Source: Buchnera aphidicola (Cinara cf. splendens/pseudotsugae 3390) (GTDB lineage: Bacteria > Pseudomonadota > Gammaproteobacteria > Enterobacterales > Enterobacteriaceae). From it: a stretch of 64,000 nt of DNA. Under the pieces are notes generated by a model. The model saw only the letters and a program-made list of their open reading frames with translations. It was not told where the DNA came from and searched no databases. Position 1 is the stretch's first letter. Each line of letters begins with the position of its first letter. Below are positions 1-9,510 of this stretch, piece after piece. The stretch covers positions 248,001 to 312,000 of the forward strand of contig NZ_LR217692.1 in NCBI RefSeq assembly GCF_900698845.1, given 5' to 3'. A program made the translations under genes and the position numbers.

Positions 1-413
1 TCAATAATAGAGAAGTTGTATTTTTTTTTTTTTCCCCATGAATAAATTTTTTTATTATTTTTTTCTCCTGTACCTATAGGTACATCATGATACGGTATAT
101 TAGGAACAAAAATCAGTATTTTATATATTTTTTTTTTTATTTTTTCTAATTTTTTTTTCAGATTTTTAATAGCTAAACGAGAGGTAATAATTTGATTTTT
201 AAAAACATCACACTCGTTAAAAAGTTTTTTTCTATACATTAAATGTTGTGACATTCTTTTGTGTTCTGATGTTTTTTTTTCACTGTGGATCTGTAATTTT
301 TTTCTTTTTTTTTCTAAATTTTTTAATCTATCTATATCTAGAATATAATTTTTTTTCTTTAATAAATCTTGATAAAAAGAATAATTATTTTTAATTGCAT
401 TAAAATTTAACAT
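1..413 (-). CDS. serS: Seryl-tRNA synthetase, N-terminal part (gene runs off the window)
   Basis: Charges tRNA-Ser with serine in the cytoplasm. Only the first 137 codons lie in the window, from ATG at 413; the gene continues past base 1. The translation begins MLNFNAIKNN and matches the long antiparallel coiled-coil arm of bacterial SerRS that grips the extra arm of tRNA-Ser, with the family signatures LDIDRLKNLEKKRK near residue 25 and VPNIPYHDVPIG near residue 108, then a conserved SWG. The catalytic domain is outside the window. The reading frame crosses a run of 13 A on the coding strand (33 to 21) without a shift. It is divergent from trxB. Identification is from family motifs and is firm despite truncation by the window edge. 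Confidence 0.93.
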   Translation of the reverse strand, partial: MLNFNAIKNNYSFYQDLLKKKNYILDIDRLKNLEKKRKKLQIHSEKKTSEHKRMSQHLMYRKKLFNECDVFKNQIITSRLAIKNLKKKLEKIKKKIYKILIFVPNIPYHDVPIGTGEKNNKKIYSWGKKKKYNFSII

Positions 414-747
414 AGTACTTATAATTTTCCAGTATACAAACTTTTAATAAATCTATAATATGTATAAAATACATATGTATATATTTATTATATACATGAT
501 GTTTAATAAAATAAATTCATAAATACTGCATATTTCTTGTATTATTAAAATATTTAATAATTTTATTATTAAAATCTTTATTTTATATAAATATATATTT
601 TGATTATTAGTGCAACACAAAAAAACAAACAAAATTATATTTAAGACAATAATCTTATTATTATACACAAATCTTACTTTTATTATATTAACTATTTTTA
701 TTTAAAAATTTTAAAATAGACATTTATTTTTAGGAAAGAAAAATGGT
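414..747. other. serS-trxB divergent intergenic region
   Basis: A 334-base AT-rich spacer between divergently transcribed serS and trxB. It must hold promoters for both genes, but I see no convincing -35/-10 pair. A minus-strand frame across 453-668 gives only a low-complexity Ile/Leu/Asn peptide and is not a gene. The trxB Shine-Dalgarno (AGGAAAG, 732-738) is the only clear signal. Confidence 0.6.
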
Positions 748-1713
748 ATGAATAAAATAAAACAAAAACATGCACAATTAATTATTATTGGATCAGGACC
801 AGCTGGATACACGGCAGCAATTTATTCTGCTCGATCCAATATTGATACTATATTAATAACTGGATCTCAGCCAGGAGGACAATTAGTACAAACTAATGAA
901 ATAGAAAATTGGCCGGGAGATTATAATCATATTAATGGAATTACATTAATGGATCGTATGCTACTTCATGTAAAAAAATTTTCTGTTAATATCATTCATG
1001 ACGTAATTAAATCTGTAAATTTTAAAGAAAATCCTTTTAAGTTACTTGGAGAAGAGTATTCATATACTAGTTACGCTATTATTATAGCAACCGGATCTCA
1101 TACAAAATTGTTAAACATTAATTCAGAAAATCTATATATGGGAAAAGGAGTATCTACCTGTGCTGTTTGTGATGGATTTTTTTATAAAAACCAACTTGTA
1201 GCTGTAGTAGGAGGAGGAAATTCAGCTTTAGAAGAAGCTATATATTTATCTAACATAGCTAAAACAGTATATTTAATTCATCGTCGTAATCAATTCCGAG
1301 CAGATAAAATATTAATTAATCGATTATATGATAAAATAAAAAAAAGAAATAACATTACTATTTTTTTTGATTCTATTGTTACAGACATCTTAGGAAATGA
1401 TATATCAATAAATAAAATTAAAATTTGTTCTACTATAGATAGTACGGTTAAATATTTAAACGTATCAGGATTATTTATTGCAATTGGACACATTCCAAAT
1501 TCTCAAATATTTTCTAAATATATTGACATTCAAAATAATTATGTAAAAATCGATTATAATCAAAATTATATGAAAACACAAACCAATATACCAGGAATAT
1601 TTTCTGCTGGAGATGTATCTGATTCAATCTATAAACAAGCTATAACAGCTGCGGCAAGTGGATGTATGGCTGCTATAGATGCTGAAAAATACTTAAATAA
1701 TAATTTAAAATAA
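748..1713 (+). CDS. trxB: Thioredoxin reductase
   Basis: FAD-dependent disulfide reductase that uses NADPH to regenerate reduced thioredoxin in the cytoplasm. The 321-residue product has the same length as E. coli TrxB. It shows an FAD-binding GSGPAG at residues 15-20, the redox-active CAVC at 138-141 (E. coli CATC), the NADP-binding GGGNSA at 155-160 and the C-terminal SAGDV FAD motif near 290. The start is chosen at 748 because AGGAAAG lies 9 bases upstream; an ATG at 743 is in another frame. infA follows 37 bases downstream on the same strand, so the two may be co-transcribed. The gene is intact and ordinary. Confidence 0.97.
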   Translation: MNKIKQKHAQLIIIGSGPAGYTAAIYSARSNIDTILITGSQPGGQLVQTNEIENWPGDYNHINGITLMDRMLLHVKKFSVNIIHDVIKSVNFKENPFKLLGEEYSYTSYAIIIATGSHTKLLNINSENLYMGKGVSTCAVCDGFFYKNQLVAVVGGGNSALEEAIYLSNIAKTVYLIHRRNQFRADKILINRLYDKIKKRNNITIFFDSIVTDILGNDISINKIKICSTIDSTVKYLNVSGLFIAIGHIPNSQIFSKYIDIQNNYVKIDYNQNYMKTQTNIPGIFSAGDVSDSIYKQAITAAASGCMAAIDAEKYLNNNLK

Positions 1714-1750
1714 TATAAAAATTTATATAAACTAGTTAAGGATTTATCTA

Positions 1751-1966
1751 ATGAAAGAAAAAAGTATAGAAATGCAAGGCATAGTAATAGACACTCTTCC
1801 TAATACTATGTTTAAAGTTGAATTAGAAAACAAACACATAATCATAGCTCACATATCTGGAAAAATGAGGAAAAATTATATAAGAATCTTAACAGGTGAT
1901 AAAGTTACACTAGAAATGACACCTTATGATCTTAGTAAAGGAAGAATTATTTTTAGAAGTAGATAA
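1751..1966 (+). CDS. infA: Translation initiation factor IF-1
   Basis: Binds the 30S A-site during initiation and works with IF2 and IF3. The 71-residue product is one residue shorter than E. coli IF1 and is a single S1-like OB fold: [21 protein letters not shown] opens strands 1-3, then [20 protein letters not shown] and a C-terminal KGRIIFRSR. Conservation is high, as expected of an essential factor. It follows trxB after 37 bases. Identification is secure. Confidence 0.97.
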   Translation: MKEKSIEMQGIVIDTLPNTMFKVELENKHIIIAHISGKMRKNYIRILTGDKVTLEMTPYDLSKGRIIFRSR

Positions 1967-2133
1967 ATTTTTAATAAATATTGTATTTTTAAAGAATAAA
2001 TTAACTATTTTATGAAAAAGTTATAATTATATAAAAATATTTGTAACAATTAATATTATCTATTTTTATAATGTTCAAAAAATTATCAAATAAGTAAATT
2101 AATTTTTATAAATTAAAAAATATTAGGATAAAT

Positions 2134-3849
2134 ATGCGTACTAAATATTGCGGAGAAATTACACCAATTGATATAAACACAATAATTACTGTATGCGGTT
2201 GGGTTAATAAAATACGAATTTTAAAAAAATTAATTTTTGTTGAAGTACAGGATACTACAGGAATTATACAAGTTATTTTTAATAAAAAAAACAATACATA
2301 TATTTCTTCAGTACCACATTTGCGTAATGGTTTTTGTATACAAATTCAAGGATTAGTTACTATAAAAAAATCATTTAATTTTCTAAAAAACATCTTAAAA
2401 GAAAAAATAATAGAAATCATAGGATTTACCTGTATTATATTTAATAAAACACTTCCTATACCATTAGACTATAAAAAAAAAAACAAGAAAGATATAAGAT
2501 TTAAATTTCGTTATTTAGATTTACGCCGTACTGTAATGTTTAAAAACATTAAAACACGTAGTAAAATAACTACTATAATCAGAAAATTCTTTATAAAAAA
2601 TAAATTTTTAGAAATTGAAACTCCTATTTTAACTAAATCTACTCCAGAAGGAGCATCAGATTATTTAGTTAATAGCCGATTATATCCGGGTAAATATTAT
2701 GCCTTACCTCAATCCCCACAATTGTTTAAACAATTATTAATGATTTCAGGAATAGATCGATATTATCAAATTGCTAAATGCTTTAGAGATGAAGATTTGC
2801 GATCTGATCGACAACCAGAATTTACGCAAATAGATGTAGAAGTAGCTTTTTTAAAAATACATTATATACAAAAATTGATAAGTCATTTGATACAAAATTT
2901 ATGGTTATCAATTAAAAAAATAACATTAAAAAAAATAAAAAAAATAAGCTATCATGATAGCATATTAAAGTATGGAACAGATAAACCGGACTTAAGAAAT
3001 CCTATTCAATTTATTAATTTAGATAATTTTTTTAAAAATGATTTCCAATTTTTTTTCCCTTGGTTATCAAAAAAAAAATCTAATCGTATTATTTCTATTA
3101 GAATTCCTAATGGAACAAACTTGATTTCAGAAAAAAAAATACAAATTTATGAAAAATTTTTAAAAAAAATAAAATTAAATCAATTTATGTATACAAAAAT
3201 TATTGATATAGATAGTTTTAATATACATACAGATCCATATTTAAACAAAAAAATCAAAAAAAAACAAATATGTCAAATATTTTCTCAAAATATTATCTGT
3301 AATGGAGATATGTTTTTTATAGTAGCAGAAGAAACAAATTTAGCTAATAAAATACTAAGTGATTTAAGATTAAAAATTGGAATTGATTTGAAAATAACAA
3401 ATTTAGAAAAAGTATGTCCTATTTGGATTACAAATTTTCCGTTATTTAAAAAAGATAAACATGAAAATTTAAAATCTATGCATCATCCGTTTACTTCTCC
3501 GCAATATGAGATACCAGACATAATTTCTACAGATCCGTGCAAAATATTGTCTAGTGCATTTGATTTAGTAATTAACGGTTACGAAATAGGTGGAGGATCT
3601 CAAAGAATTCATGATTATAAACTTCAAAAGAAAATTTTTAATATACTTCAAATTAATAAAATTAAACAAAAAGAAAAGTTTGGTTTTTTTCTAAATGCTT
3701 TAAAATATGGTGCACCACCTCATGCAGGATTAGCATTAGGTTTAGATCGTTTAACTATGTTATTAACAGATAGTAGCACCATTTCTGACGTAATTGCTTT
3801 TCCAAAAACTACTTCAGCAACTTGTTTGATGACAGGTGCTCCATGCTAA
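2134..3849 (+). CDS. aspS: Aspartyl-tRNA synthetase
   Basis: Class II synthetase charging tRNA-Asp. The product has 571 residues against about 590 in E. coli. An N-terminal OB-fold anticodon-binding domain (residues about 1-105, with CGWVNKIR) is followed by the catalytic core: FRYLDLRR near 125, ATP-binding motif 2 FRDEDLRSDRQPEFTQID at 217-234, a bacterial-type GAD insertion, GYEIGGGSQR near 485 and motif 3 GLALGLDRLTMLL near 535. The insertion domain is rich in Lys and Ile, reflecting AT pressure. It is flanked by short spacers and reads the same way as infA and yebC. Confidence 0.97.
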   Translation: MRTKYCGEITPIDINTIITVCGWVNKIRILKKLIFVEVQDTTGIIQVIFNKKNNTYISSVPHLRNGFCIQIQGLVTIKKSFNFLKNILKEKIIEIIGFTCIIFNKTLPIPLDYKKKNKKDIRFKFRYLDLRRTVMFKNIKTRSKITTIIRKFFIKNKFLEIETPILTKSTPEGASDYLVNSRLYPGKYYALPQSPQLFKQLLMISGIDRYYQIAKCFRDEDLRSDRQPEFTQIDVEVAFLKIHYIQKLISHLIQNLWLSIKKITLKKIKKISYHDSILKYGTDKPDLRNPIQFINLDNFFKNDFQFFFPWLSKKKSNRIISIRIPNGTNLISEKKIQIYEKFLKKIKLNQFMYTKIIDIDSFNIHTDPYLNKKIKKKQICQIFSQNIICNGDMFFIVAEETNLANKILSDLRLKIGIDLKITNLEKVCPIWITNFPLFKKDKHENLKSMHHPFTSPQYEIPDIISTDPCKILSSAFDLVINGYEIGGGSQRIHDYKLQKKIFNILQINKIKQKEKFGFFLNALKYGAPPHAGLALGLDRLTMLLTDSSTISDVIAFPKTTSATCLMTGAPC

Positions 3850-3962
3850 TAAATAGTCTTAAAATCAATATTATTGTATGGTCTACTTTATATTAAAATA
3901 AATAATAATAAATTATATCATAAATGTTTTAAAAAACTATTTCATAATATGAATGAGGAACT

Positions 3963-4685
3963 ATGGCAGGACATAGCAAGTGGGCAAATACGAAACACAG
4001 AAAAAACGCCCAAGATATAAAACGCAGTAAAATATTTACTAAAATCATCAAAGAAATTTCTACTTCTAGTATGAAATATGGTTCAGACGTAAGTAAAAAT
4101 TTTCAATTAAGAAATCTTTTAGAAAAAGCTAACACCTATAACTTAAAAAAAAAATCAATCAATAAAGCTATACACGGTAACGTTCTAGGTAGTAAAAAAG
4201 ATATATTTAATTCTATGAAATATGCAGGATACAGTTCATTTGGAATTGCTGTTATTGTTTATTGTAATACTGATAACAGTAACAGAACAGTATCTAGCAT
4301 CAGAAATATTTTTTCAAAATTCAATACTCATTTAATAAACTTCAATAATATTAAATATTTATTTGATTATTTTTATACAATAAAAATTGATTTTATGCTA
4401 CATGAAAAAAAAAATTTATTAAATATAGTAAATACAAATAATCTAATTATTTCAAAAAAAATAAATAAAAATTTTTTAGAAATAAAAATTTTAACAAAAC
4501 ATTTAACTAAAATAAAAAAATATTTTTTATCTTATTCCATTATTTTTAAAAACGTTATTACAAAAATTATTCCTAAGAACATATTAAAAATTAATGAAGA
4601 AGATCATAAAAAATTAATGAATATGATTCATTTATTAGAAAAATTAAAAGAAACAACATACATAATTCATAATGGAAATAGATAA
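3963..4685 (+). CDS. yebC: YebC/PmpR-family protein
   Basis: A member of the conserved YebC/TACO1 family. Family members have been described as DNA-binding regulators and as factors helping ribosomes through proline-rich stretches; the role here is not visible from sequence. The 240 residues open with the family hallmark MAGHSKWANTKHRKNAQD, then KIFTKIIKEI. The middle (GYSSFGIAVIVYCNTDNSNRTVSSIRNIFSK) keeps the domain 2 signature, but the C-terminal half has drifted strongly to Ile/Lys/Asn. In E. coli yebC precedes ruvC; here ruvC is absent and a gap follows. The family assignment is firm; the C-terminal part may be weakly constrained. Confidence 0.92.
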   Translation: MAGHSKWANTKHRKNAQDIKRSKIFTKIIKEISTSSMKYGSDVSKNFQLRNLLEKANTYNLKKKSINKAIHGNVLGSKKDIFNSMKYAGYSSFGIAVIVYCNTDNSNRTVSSIRNIFSKFNTHLINFNNIKYLFDYFYTIKIDFMLHEKKNLLNIVNTNNLIISKKINKNFLEIKILTKHLTKIKKYFLSYSIIFKNVITKIIPKNILKINEEDHKKLMNMIHLLEKLKETTYIIHNGNR

Positions 4686-5103
4686 ATTAATTGAAATAAT
4701 AATATATAAATACTATTATAATACAATAACAATCAAAATATTTTTATGTTAAATATAATATATCTATTATATTTAACACTTAAATTATAACAATTTATAT
4801 TATTATATTAAAAAATATATATACGCGATTTTAAAAATAGACTAAGTTTCTGAATTGACTATATATGATAAACAATTAAACATTATATTTATATTTACAT
4901 GACAGTCATACATGATTTTTTAAAATGATGTTTTAGAAAAAATAACTATTTATCGTAAATCATTATTTCGTACCAATAAAAATTTTTAAAAAATTTATCC
5001 ATATATAATTACATATATTTTTACATAGAACATATTCTATATGTTTACTCATATTAGTCAATACAGAATTTTTCTATTAATTAAAAAAATTCAAATAATA
5101 CTG
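4686..5103. other. Gene-free region between yebC and pykA
   Basis: A 418-base stretch between convergent yebC and pykA. It is extremely AT-rich and contains no credible frame, tRNA or strong hairpin. It is probably eroded coding DNA, but no relic is recognisable by eye. Confidence 0.6.
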
Positions 5104-6546
5104 TTATATTATCGGCATAATTTTTAACATATTGACGATTTTTGTATTATTTTCTTTACCAGAATCTATAATTACTATATTTGTATTAACAGATAGTGAA
5201 TATTTTTTTTTTAACAATAAAATAATTGAATTAATAAAACCGCTCTTAGTAGAATAATTTTCTAAATATATCGGAACAACGCCTCTGTATAAAGAAGACA
5301 ATCTAAGATTTTTTGTGTGGTTAGATACGTAAAAAATTGGTAATCCAGATGTAATTCTTGATGTTAATAGAGCAATTTTACTGGACGTAAACATAATAAT
5401 AACCGCAGAAACATTTATTAAGTGGTTAGCCGCATACATAACAGACATCGAAATTGTTTCAGAAATACTATTAAATTTTTCATTTAGTCTATGTTTTGAA
5501 ATATTCACATCAGGTAATTTTTCAGCTCCTAAACATATTTTTGACATAGTCTGTACTGTAATATTAGGAAAATTACCAGAAGCTGTTTCTGCTGATAACA
5601 TAACTGCATCTGTTCCATCTAAAACAGAATTAGCAACGTCCATAACTTCTGCTCGTGTAGGAAAAGGATTTACAATCATAGATTCCATCATTTGCGTAGC
5701 AGTAATAACTACCCGATTTAGCTTTCTTGCAATTTTAATTAATTTTTTTTGTATCCCTATTAATTTATCATCACCAATTTCAACACCTAAATCTCCTCTA
5801 GCAATCATAATTACATCTGATGCTGATACAATATCTTTTATTATTTTATCAGAAAATACAGCTTCTGCTCGTTCAATTTTAGCAATAATTTTTGCTTTGC
5901 TACCAGATTTTTGTAATAATAATCGAGCTTTGCGTAAATCTTCGGGAGATCTCGGAAAAGAAACAGCTAAGTAGTCCACATCAATTAAAGCTGCTAATTT
6001 TATATCATCTTTATCTTTTTGTGTTAAAACAGAAGCCGATAAACCCCCTCCTAATTTATTTAAACCTTTGTTATCCGATAAATATCCACCAACAATCACT
6101 TTAGTAAAAATTTTTGTATGATTTTTTTTTATAACCTGTAATTGTATTTTTCCATCATCTAGGAGTAGTATGTCATTATAGGACACTTCATTTGGTAGAT
6201 TAGTATAATTTATTCCTACGGAATTTGTATTTCCTTCATGTTCTAAAACTTCTAAATCTAAAACGAAATCATCTCCGTTTTTTAAAAAAATTTTATTTTT
6301 TTTAAAACTAGAAATACGTATTTTTGGTCCTTGCAAATCACCAATCAAAGCTACAAAACAATTTAACTCTTTTTCTATTGATCTTATTTTTTTAGCTCGA
6401 TTAATATGATCTATTGCTGTACCATGAGAAAAATTTAATCTTAATACATTAACTCCAGACTGTATTATTTTTCTTAAAATTTTTTTATCATCTGTTGCAG
6501 GTCCTAAAGTAGAAACAATTTTTGTTCTTCTTATAGAATTTTTCAT
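5104..6546 (-). CDS. pykA: Pyruvate kinase
   Basis: Last step of glycolysis: phosphoenolpyruvate plus ADP to pyruvate and ATP. The 480-residue protein has E. coli PykA length. It opens with RRTKIVSTLGPATDD, the substrate/K+ site NVLRLNFSHG lies near residue 35, the active-site signature around IAKIERAEAV (Lys) near 220, MIARGDLGVEIG near 245, and ITATQMMESM plus GTDAVMLSAETASG near 280-320. PykA is preferred over PykF from gene order (next to zwf, as in E. coli). The gene reads away from zwf, with a divergent intergenic region of about 0.4 kb. Confidence 0.95.
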   Translation of the reverse strand: MKNSIRRTKIVSTLGPATDDKKILRKIIQSGVNVLRLNFSHGTAIDHINRAKKIRSIEKELNCFVALIGDLQGPKIRISSFKKNKIFLKNGDDFVLDLEVLEHEGNTNSVGINYTNLPNEVSYNDILLLDDGKIQLQVIKKNHTKIFTKVIVGGYLSDNKGLNKLGGGLSASVLTQKDKDDIKLAALIDVDYLAVSFPRSPEDLRKARLLLQKSGSKAKIIAKIERAEAVFSDKIIKDIVSASDVIMIARGDLGVEIGDDKLIGIQKKLIKIARKLNRVVITATQMMESMIVNPFPTRAEVMDVANSVLDGTDAVMLSAETASGNFPNITVQTMSKICLGAEKLPDVNISKHRLNEKFNSISETISMSVMYAANHLINVSAVIIMFTSSKIALLTSRITSGLPIFYVSNHTKNLRLSSLYRGVVPIYLENYSTKSGFINSIILLLKKKYSLSVNTNIVIIDSGKENNTKIVNMLKIMPII

Positions 6547-6962
6547 ATGCTAATTCCTTAAATATACATGTAAATATATAAAATAGTTAATTATTAATAA
6601 ACAGTTTTTTTAAAAGAAAAATCTATACTATTTAATTTATCAAATATTTTAATTATATTAGTATAAACATTATTTATATAATTTAATTCATATTTGTGTA
6701 AAAAAAATCATTAATTTTTATATATATCAAATACTATATTATACATATTGTTATACAACATACATTACATATATAAATAATTTTTAAATAAAAAATCAAT
6801 TATTGATGAATAATAGAGAAAAATTTAAATATATATCTATACTTTAAAAAATTAACGTTTATCATGAGTAATAATATAAATTAATATCATTATTTTAAAT
6901 GAAATAAGCATTAATATTATTTAAAATATACATTAATAATTTTCAATACATAAGGTGTAATA
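6547..6962. other. pykA-zwf divergent intergenic region
   Basis: A 416-base AT-rich spacer from which pykA (minus) and zwf (plus) are transcribed outward, so it should contain both promoters. I see no unambiguous promoter pair or operator. A weak ribosome site (AAGGTG) precedes zwf at about 6951-6956. Confidence 0.55.
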
Positions 6963-8426
6963 ATGTTACTTAAAAAAAATTATGATTTAATTATCTTTGG
7001 AGCTACAGGTGATTTAGCTCAAAGAAAATTATTTCCAGCTTTATATCAATTAGAAAAGAAAAAATATCTTGTTAGTAGTATTAGAATTGTTGGAGTAAGT
7101 AGAACTGATTACACAATAAAAGAATATCTTGATATTATTTATAACTCTTTAAAAAAATTTTTAAATGAAAATATACAATCATCCGTGTGGAAATCATTTA
7201 AAAAACGTCTTATATTTATTACCATAGATATTAATCAAATTCAAGATTTTGCAAAATTAATACCTTATTTTAAAAAAAAAAACTCAACGATAATTAACTA
7301 TTTAGCTGTATCATCAGATATATTTGAAAAAATTTTCGAAGGGTTATCTTCAGTTAAACTGAATACATTAAATTCTAAAATTGTAGTGGAAAAACCAATT
7401 GGTAAATCTTTAAGTACATTTTCAATTATTGAAAAATCCATCAAAAAATATTTTTTTAAAAAAAATATATTTCGTATCGATCATTATTTAGGAAAAAAAA
7501 CAATACTTAACTTAATTAGATTAAAATTTTTCAATCCCATATTCAATAAATATTTAAATAAAAGATACATTGATCATGTACAAATTACATTATCTGAAAG
7601 TATTGGAATAGAAAATAGGTGGAATTATTTTAATAATACTGGACAAATAATAGATATGGTTCAAAATCATATGCTACAAATAATTTCTATCTTTGCTATG
7701 AAAAAACCAAAATTATTTAATCGAAAAAATATTTGTAATGAAAAGATCAAAATTTTAAAATCATTACGAATAATTAACCAAAAAAACATTCATGATTACG
7801 TATCACTCGGACAATATTCTTCAGGTAATATTAATAATCATATTGTAAAAGCATATATCAATGAAAAAACAGCACAAAAAAATAGTTCTACTGAAACATT
7901 TGTAGCCATAAAATTATACATAGACACTAAAAAATGGAAAAATATTCCTTTTTATATTCGTACAGGAAAAAGATTATTTAAAAAATCTTCTAAAATTGTT
8001 ATCTTTTTTAAAAATCAACAAAATATTTTATTTAAGAACAAGTACATACATACTACGTTAAATCGTATGAAAATTGATTTACAACCTATACTTGATATTT
8101 TTTCAAAAAACAAAACCAAAGAACTGCAGTTAAACTCAAATACTACTTATAAAAAAAATAAATTATTTGGTGAGGATAAACAATTATTTTTAAAAAACCA
8201 TAGTTTAGAAGAGTACGAAAGATTATTTATAGAAATAATGCAAGATCGTCAATTTTTATTTGTTCAACAAAAAGAAGTTATTTATGCTTGGAAATGGATC
8301 GATCCAATAATACAAGCATATAAAAATTGTCCTACATTATTACAATACTATAATTCTGGTACATGGGGTCCTCAATCAGCTTTCAATTTAATAAAAAAAG
8401 ATAAAAAAAAATGGGATAATACTTAA
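6963..8426 (+). CDS. zwf: Glucose-6-phosphate 1-dehydrogenase
   Basis: Oxidises glucose-6-phosphate to 6-phosphogluconolactone, the NADPH-producing entry to the oxidative pentose phosphate pathway. The product has 487 residues (E. coli 491). The Rossmann motif IFGATGDLAQRKLFPAL is at residues 11-27, VVEKPIG near 142 and the catalytic signature RIDHYLGKK near 172-180; IRTGKRL occurs near 335. The C-terminal part is Lys/Asn-rich but open throughout. It is preceded by AAGGTG and followed by a gene-free kilobase, so it is probably monocistronic. Confidence 0.96.
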   Translation: MLLKKNYDLIIFGATGDLAQRKLFPALYQLEKKKYLVSSIRIVGVSRTDYTIKEYLDIIYNSLKKFLNENIQSSVWKSFKKRLIFITIDINQIQDFAKLIPYFKKKNSTIINYLAVSSDIFEKIFEGLSSVKLNTLNSKIVVEKPIGKSLSTFSIIEKSIKKYFFKKNIFRIDHYLGKKTILNLIRLKFFNPIFNKYLNKRYIDHVQITLSESIGIENRWNYFNNTGQIIDMVQNHMLQIISIFAMKKPKLFNRKNICNEKIKILKSLRIINQKNIHDYVSLGQYSSGNINNHIVKAYINEKTAQKNSSTETFVAIKLYIDTKKWKNIPFYIRTGKRLFKKSSKIVIFFKNQQNILFKNKYIHTTLNRMKIDLQPILDIFSKNKTKELQLNSNTTYKKNKLFGEDKQLFLKNHSLEEYERLFIEIMQDRQFLFVQQKEVIYAWKWIDPIIQAYKNCPTLLQYYNSGTWGPQSAFNLIKKDKKKWDNT

Positions 8427-9510
8427 TTATTGTATGTATACAAAAAATATAAATATTTTTAATGAAATTTATAGAAATTTTTAAAATATGTAATCATTGC
8501 TTAAATATAAAATAAAAAAATATATTTAAAATTTTTACTGTATTAAATATTATCAACATTTTTATAAAAATCAATTCAAAAAATTATTACTATATTCATA
8601 GAAATAATCAAAAAAAAACAAAAAAATAAAATAAATTACACTATAAGTACACAAAAAATAATTAAAAATATATAATTATATTAAATTAATTATAAAAATA
8701 TTGATAAATTTCTATATTAAAAAATATCTTTAAATATCATTATTATAATGAATTAAAATGTTAGTATTTTTTGATTGTTATTTTAATTTTTAAATAATTA
8801 TAATATATGTACATATATACAATGTAGTATGTAATTATATTTTTTGTATTATATAAATTTTTTGATATTTGAAAAATTTATATACATCTAGACAGTATCT
8901 AACAAATATAATCCTGTTTAATAAAAATTAACAAGAATATTTTATTTAAAAAACATGTGATAACATAAATTTACTAAAAATTTTTATCTTTATTAAAAAT
9001 AATAATTTTAAAAAATTAATATATATTTTTTAAAAAAATAACCAATTGCAATAATAAACAATACTTAAAAATAGATACTTGTGTAATATAATACACAATC
9101 ATTTTAATTTTGATATACTAATATTTTACATATATTAATAATCATTATATTTTACATAAAAGAATTAAAGTATAAATACATTTATATCCTAAAAATAACA
9201 ACAAGATATATACGTGAATAATGTAAAAATTTGTTTTTTATCTTTAACATATTGAAGTTTTTTATTAATATTATATAAAAAATTCATTTATAAAATATCG
9301 AATTTATAAAATTTTTTATCAGAATTATAAATTTTATGAAAAATATTTATATATATAAATAAAAAAAATAATATAATTTTAAAAAAAATAATACAAAATT
9401 TACATTATAAAAAAAACAATTATAAAACGAATAATGTCGTATACTAAGTACAATATTCTTTTAATTCATCTTAAATAACACAAAGTGTCTTTGTTTGGAG
9501 TAATTTTTCT
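8427..9510. other. 1.1 kb gene-free region between zwf and the TerC gene
   Basis: A 1084-base stretch of very AT-rich DNA with stops in all frames and no tRNA. A weak 7-base inverted repeat (TTGTGTA/TACACAA) lies near 9080-9100. In other Buchnera this interval carries genes such as htpX, so it is most simply read as the remains of lost genes. That is inference; no relic can be aligned by eye. The end of the region contains the TTTGGAGT ribosome site of the next gene. Confidence 0.6.

Noticed and set aside
453-668. Minus-strand open frame of 71 codons upstream of trxB
   Set aside because: Low-complexity Ile/Leu/Asn sequence expected from AT-rich DNA, with no ribosome site; it occupies the serS-trxB promoter region.
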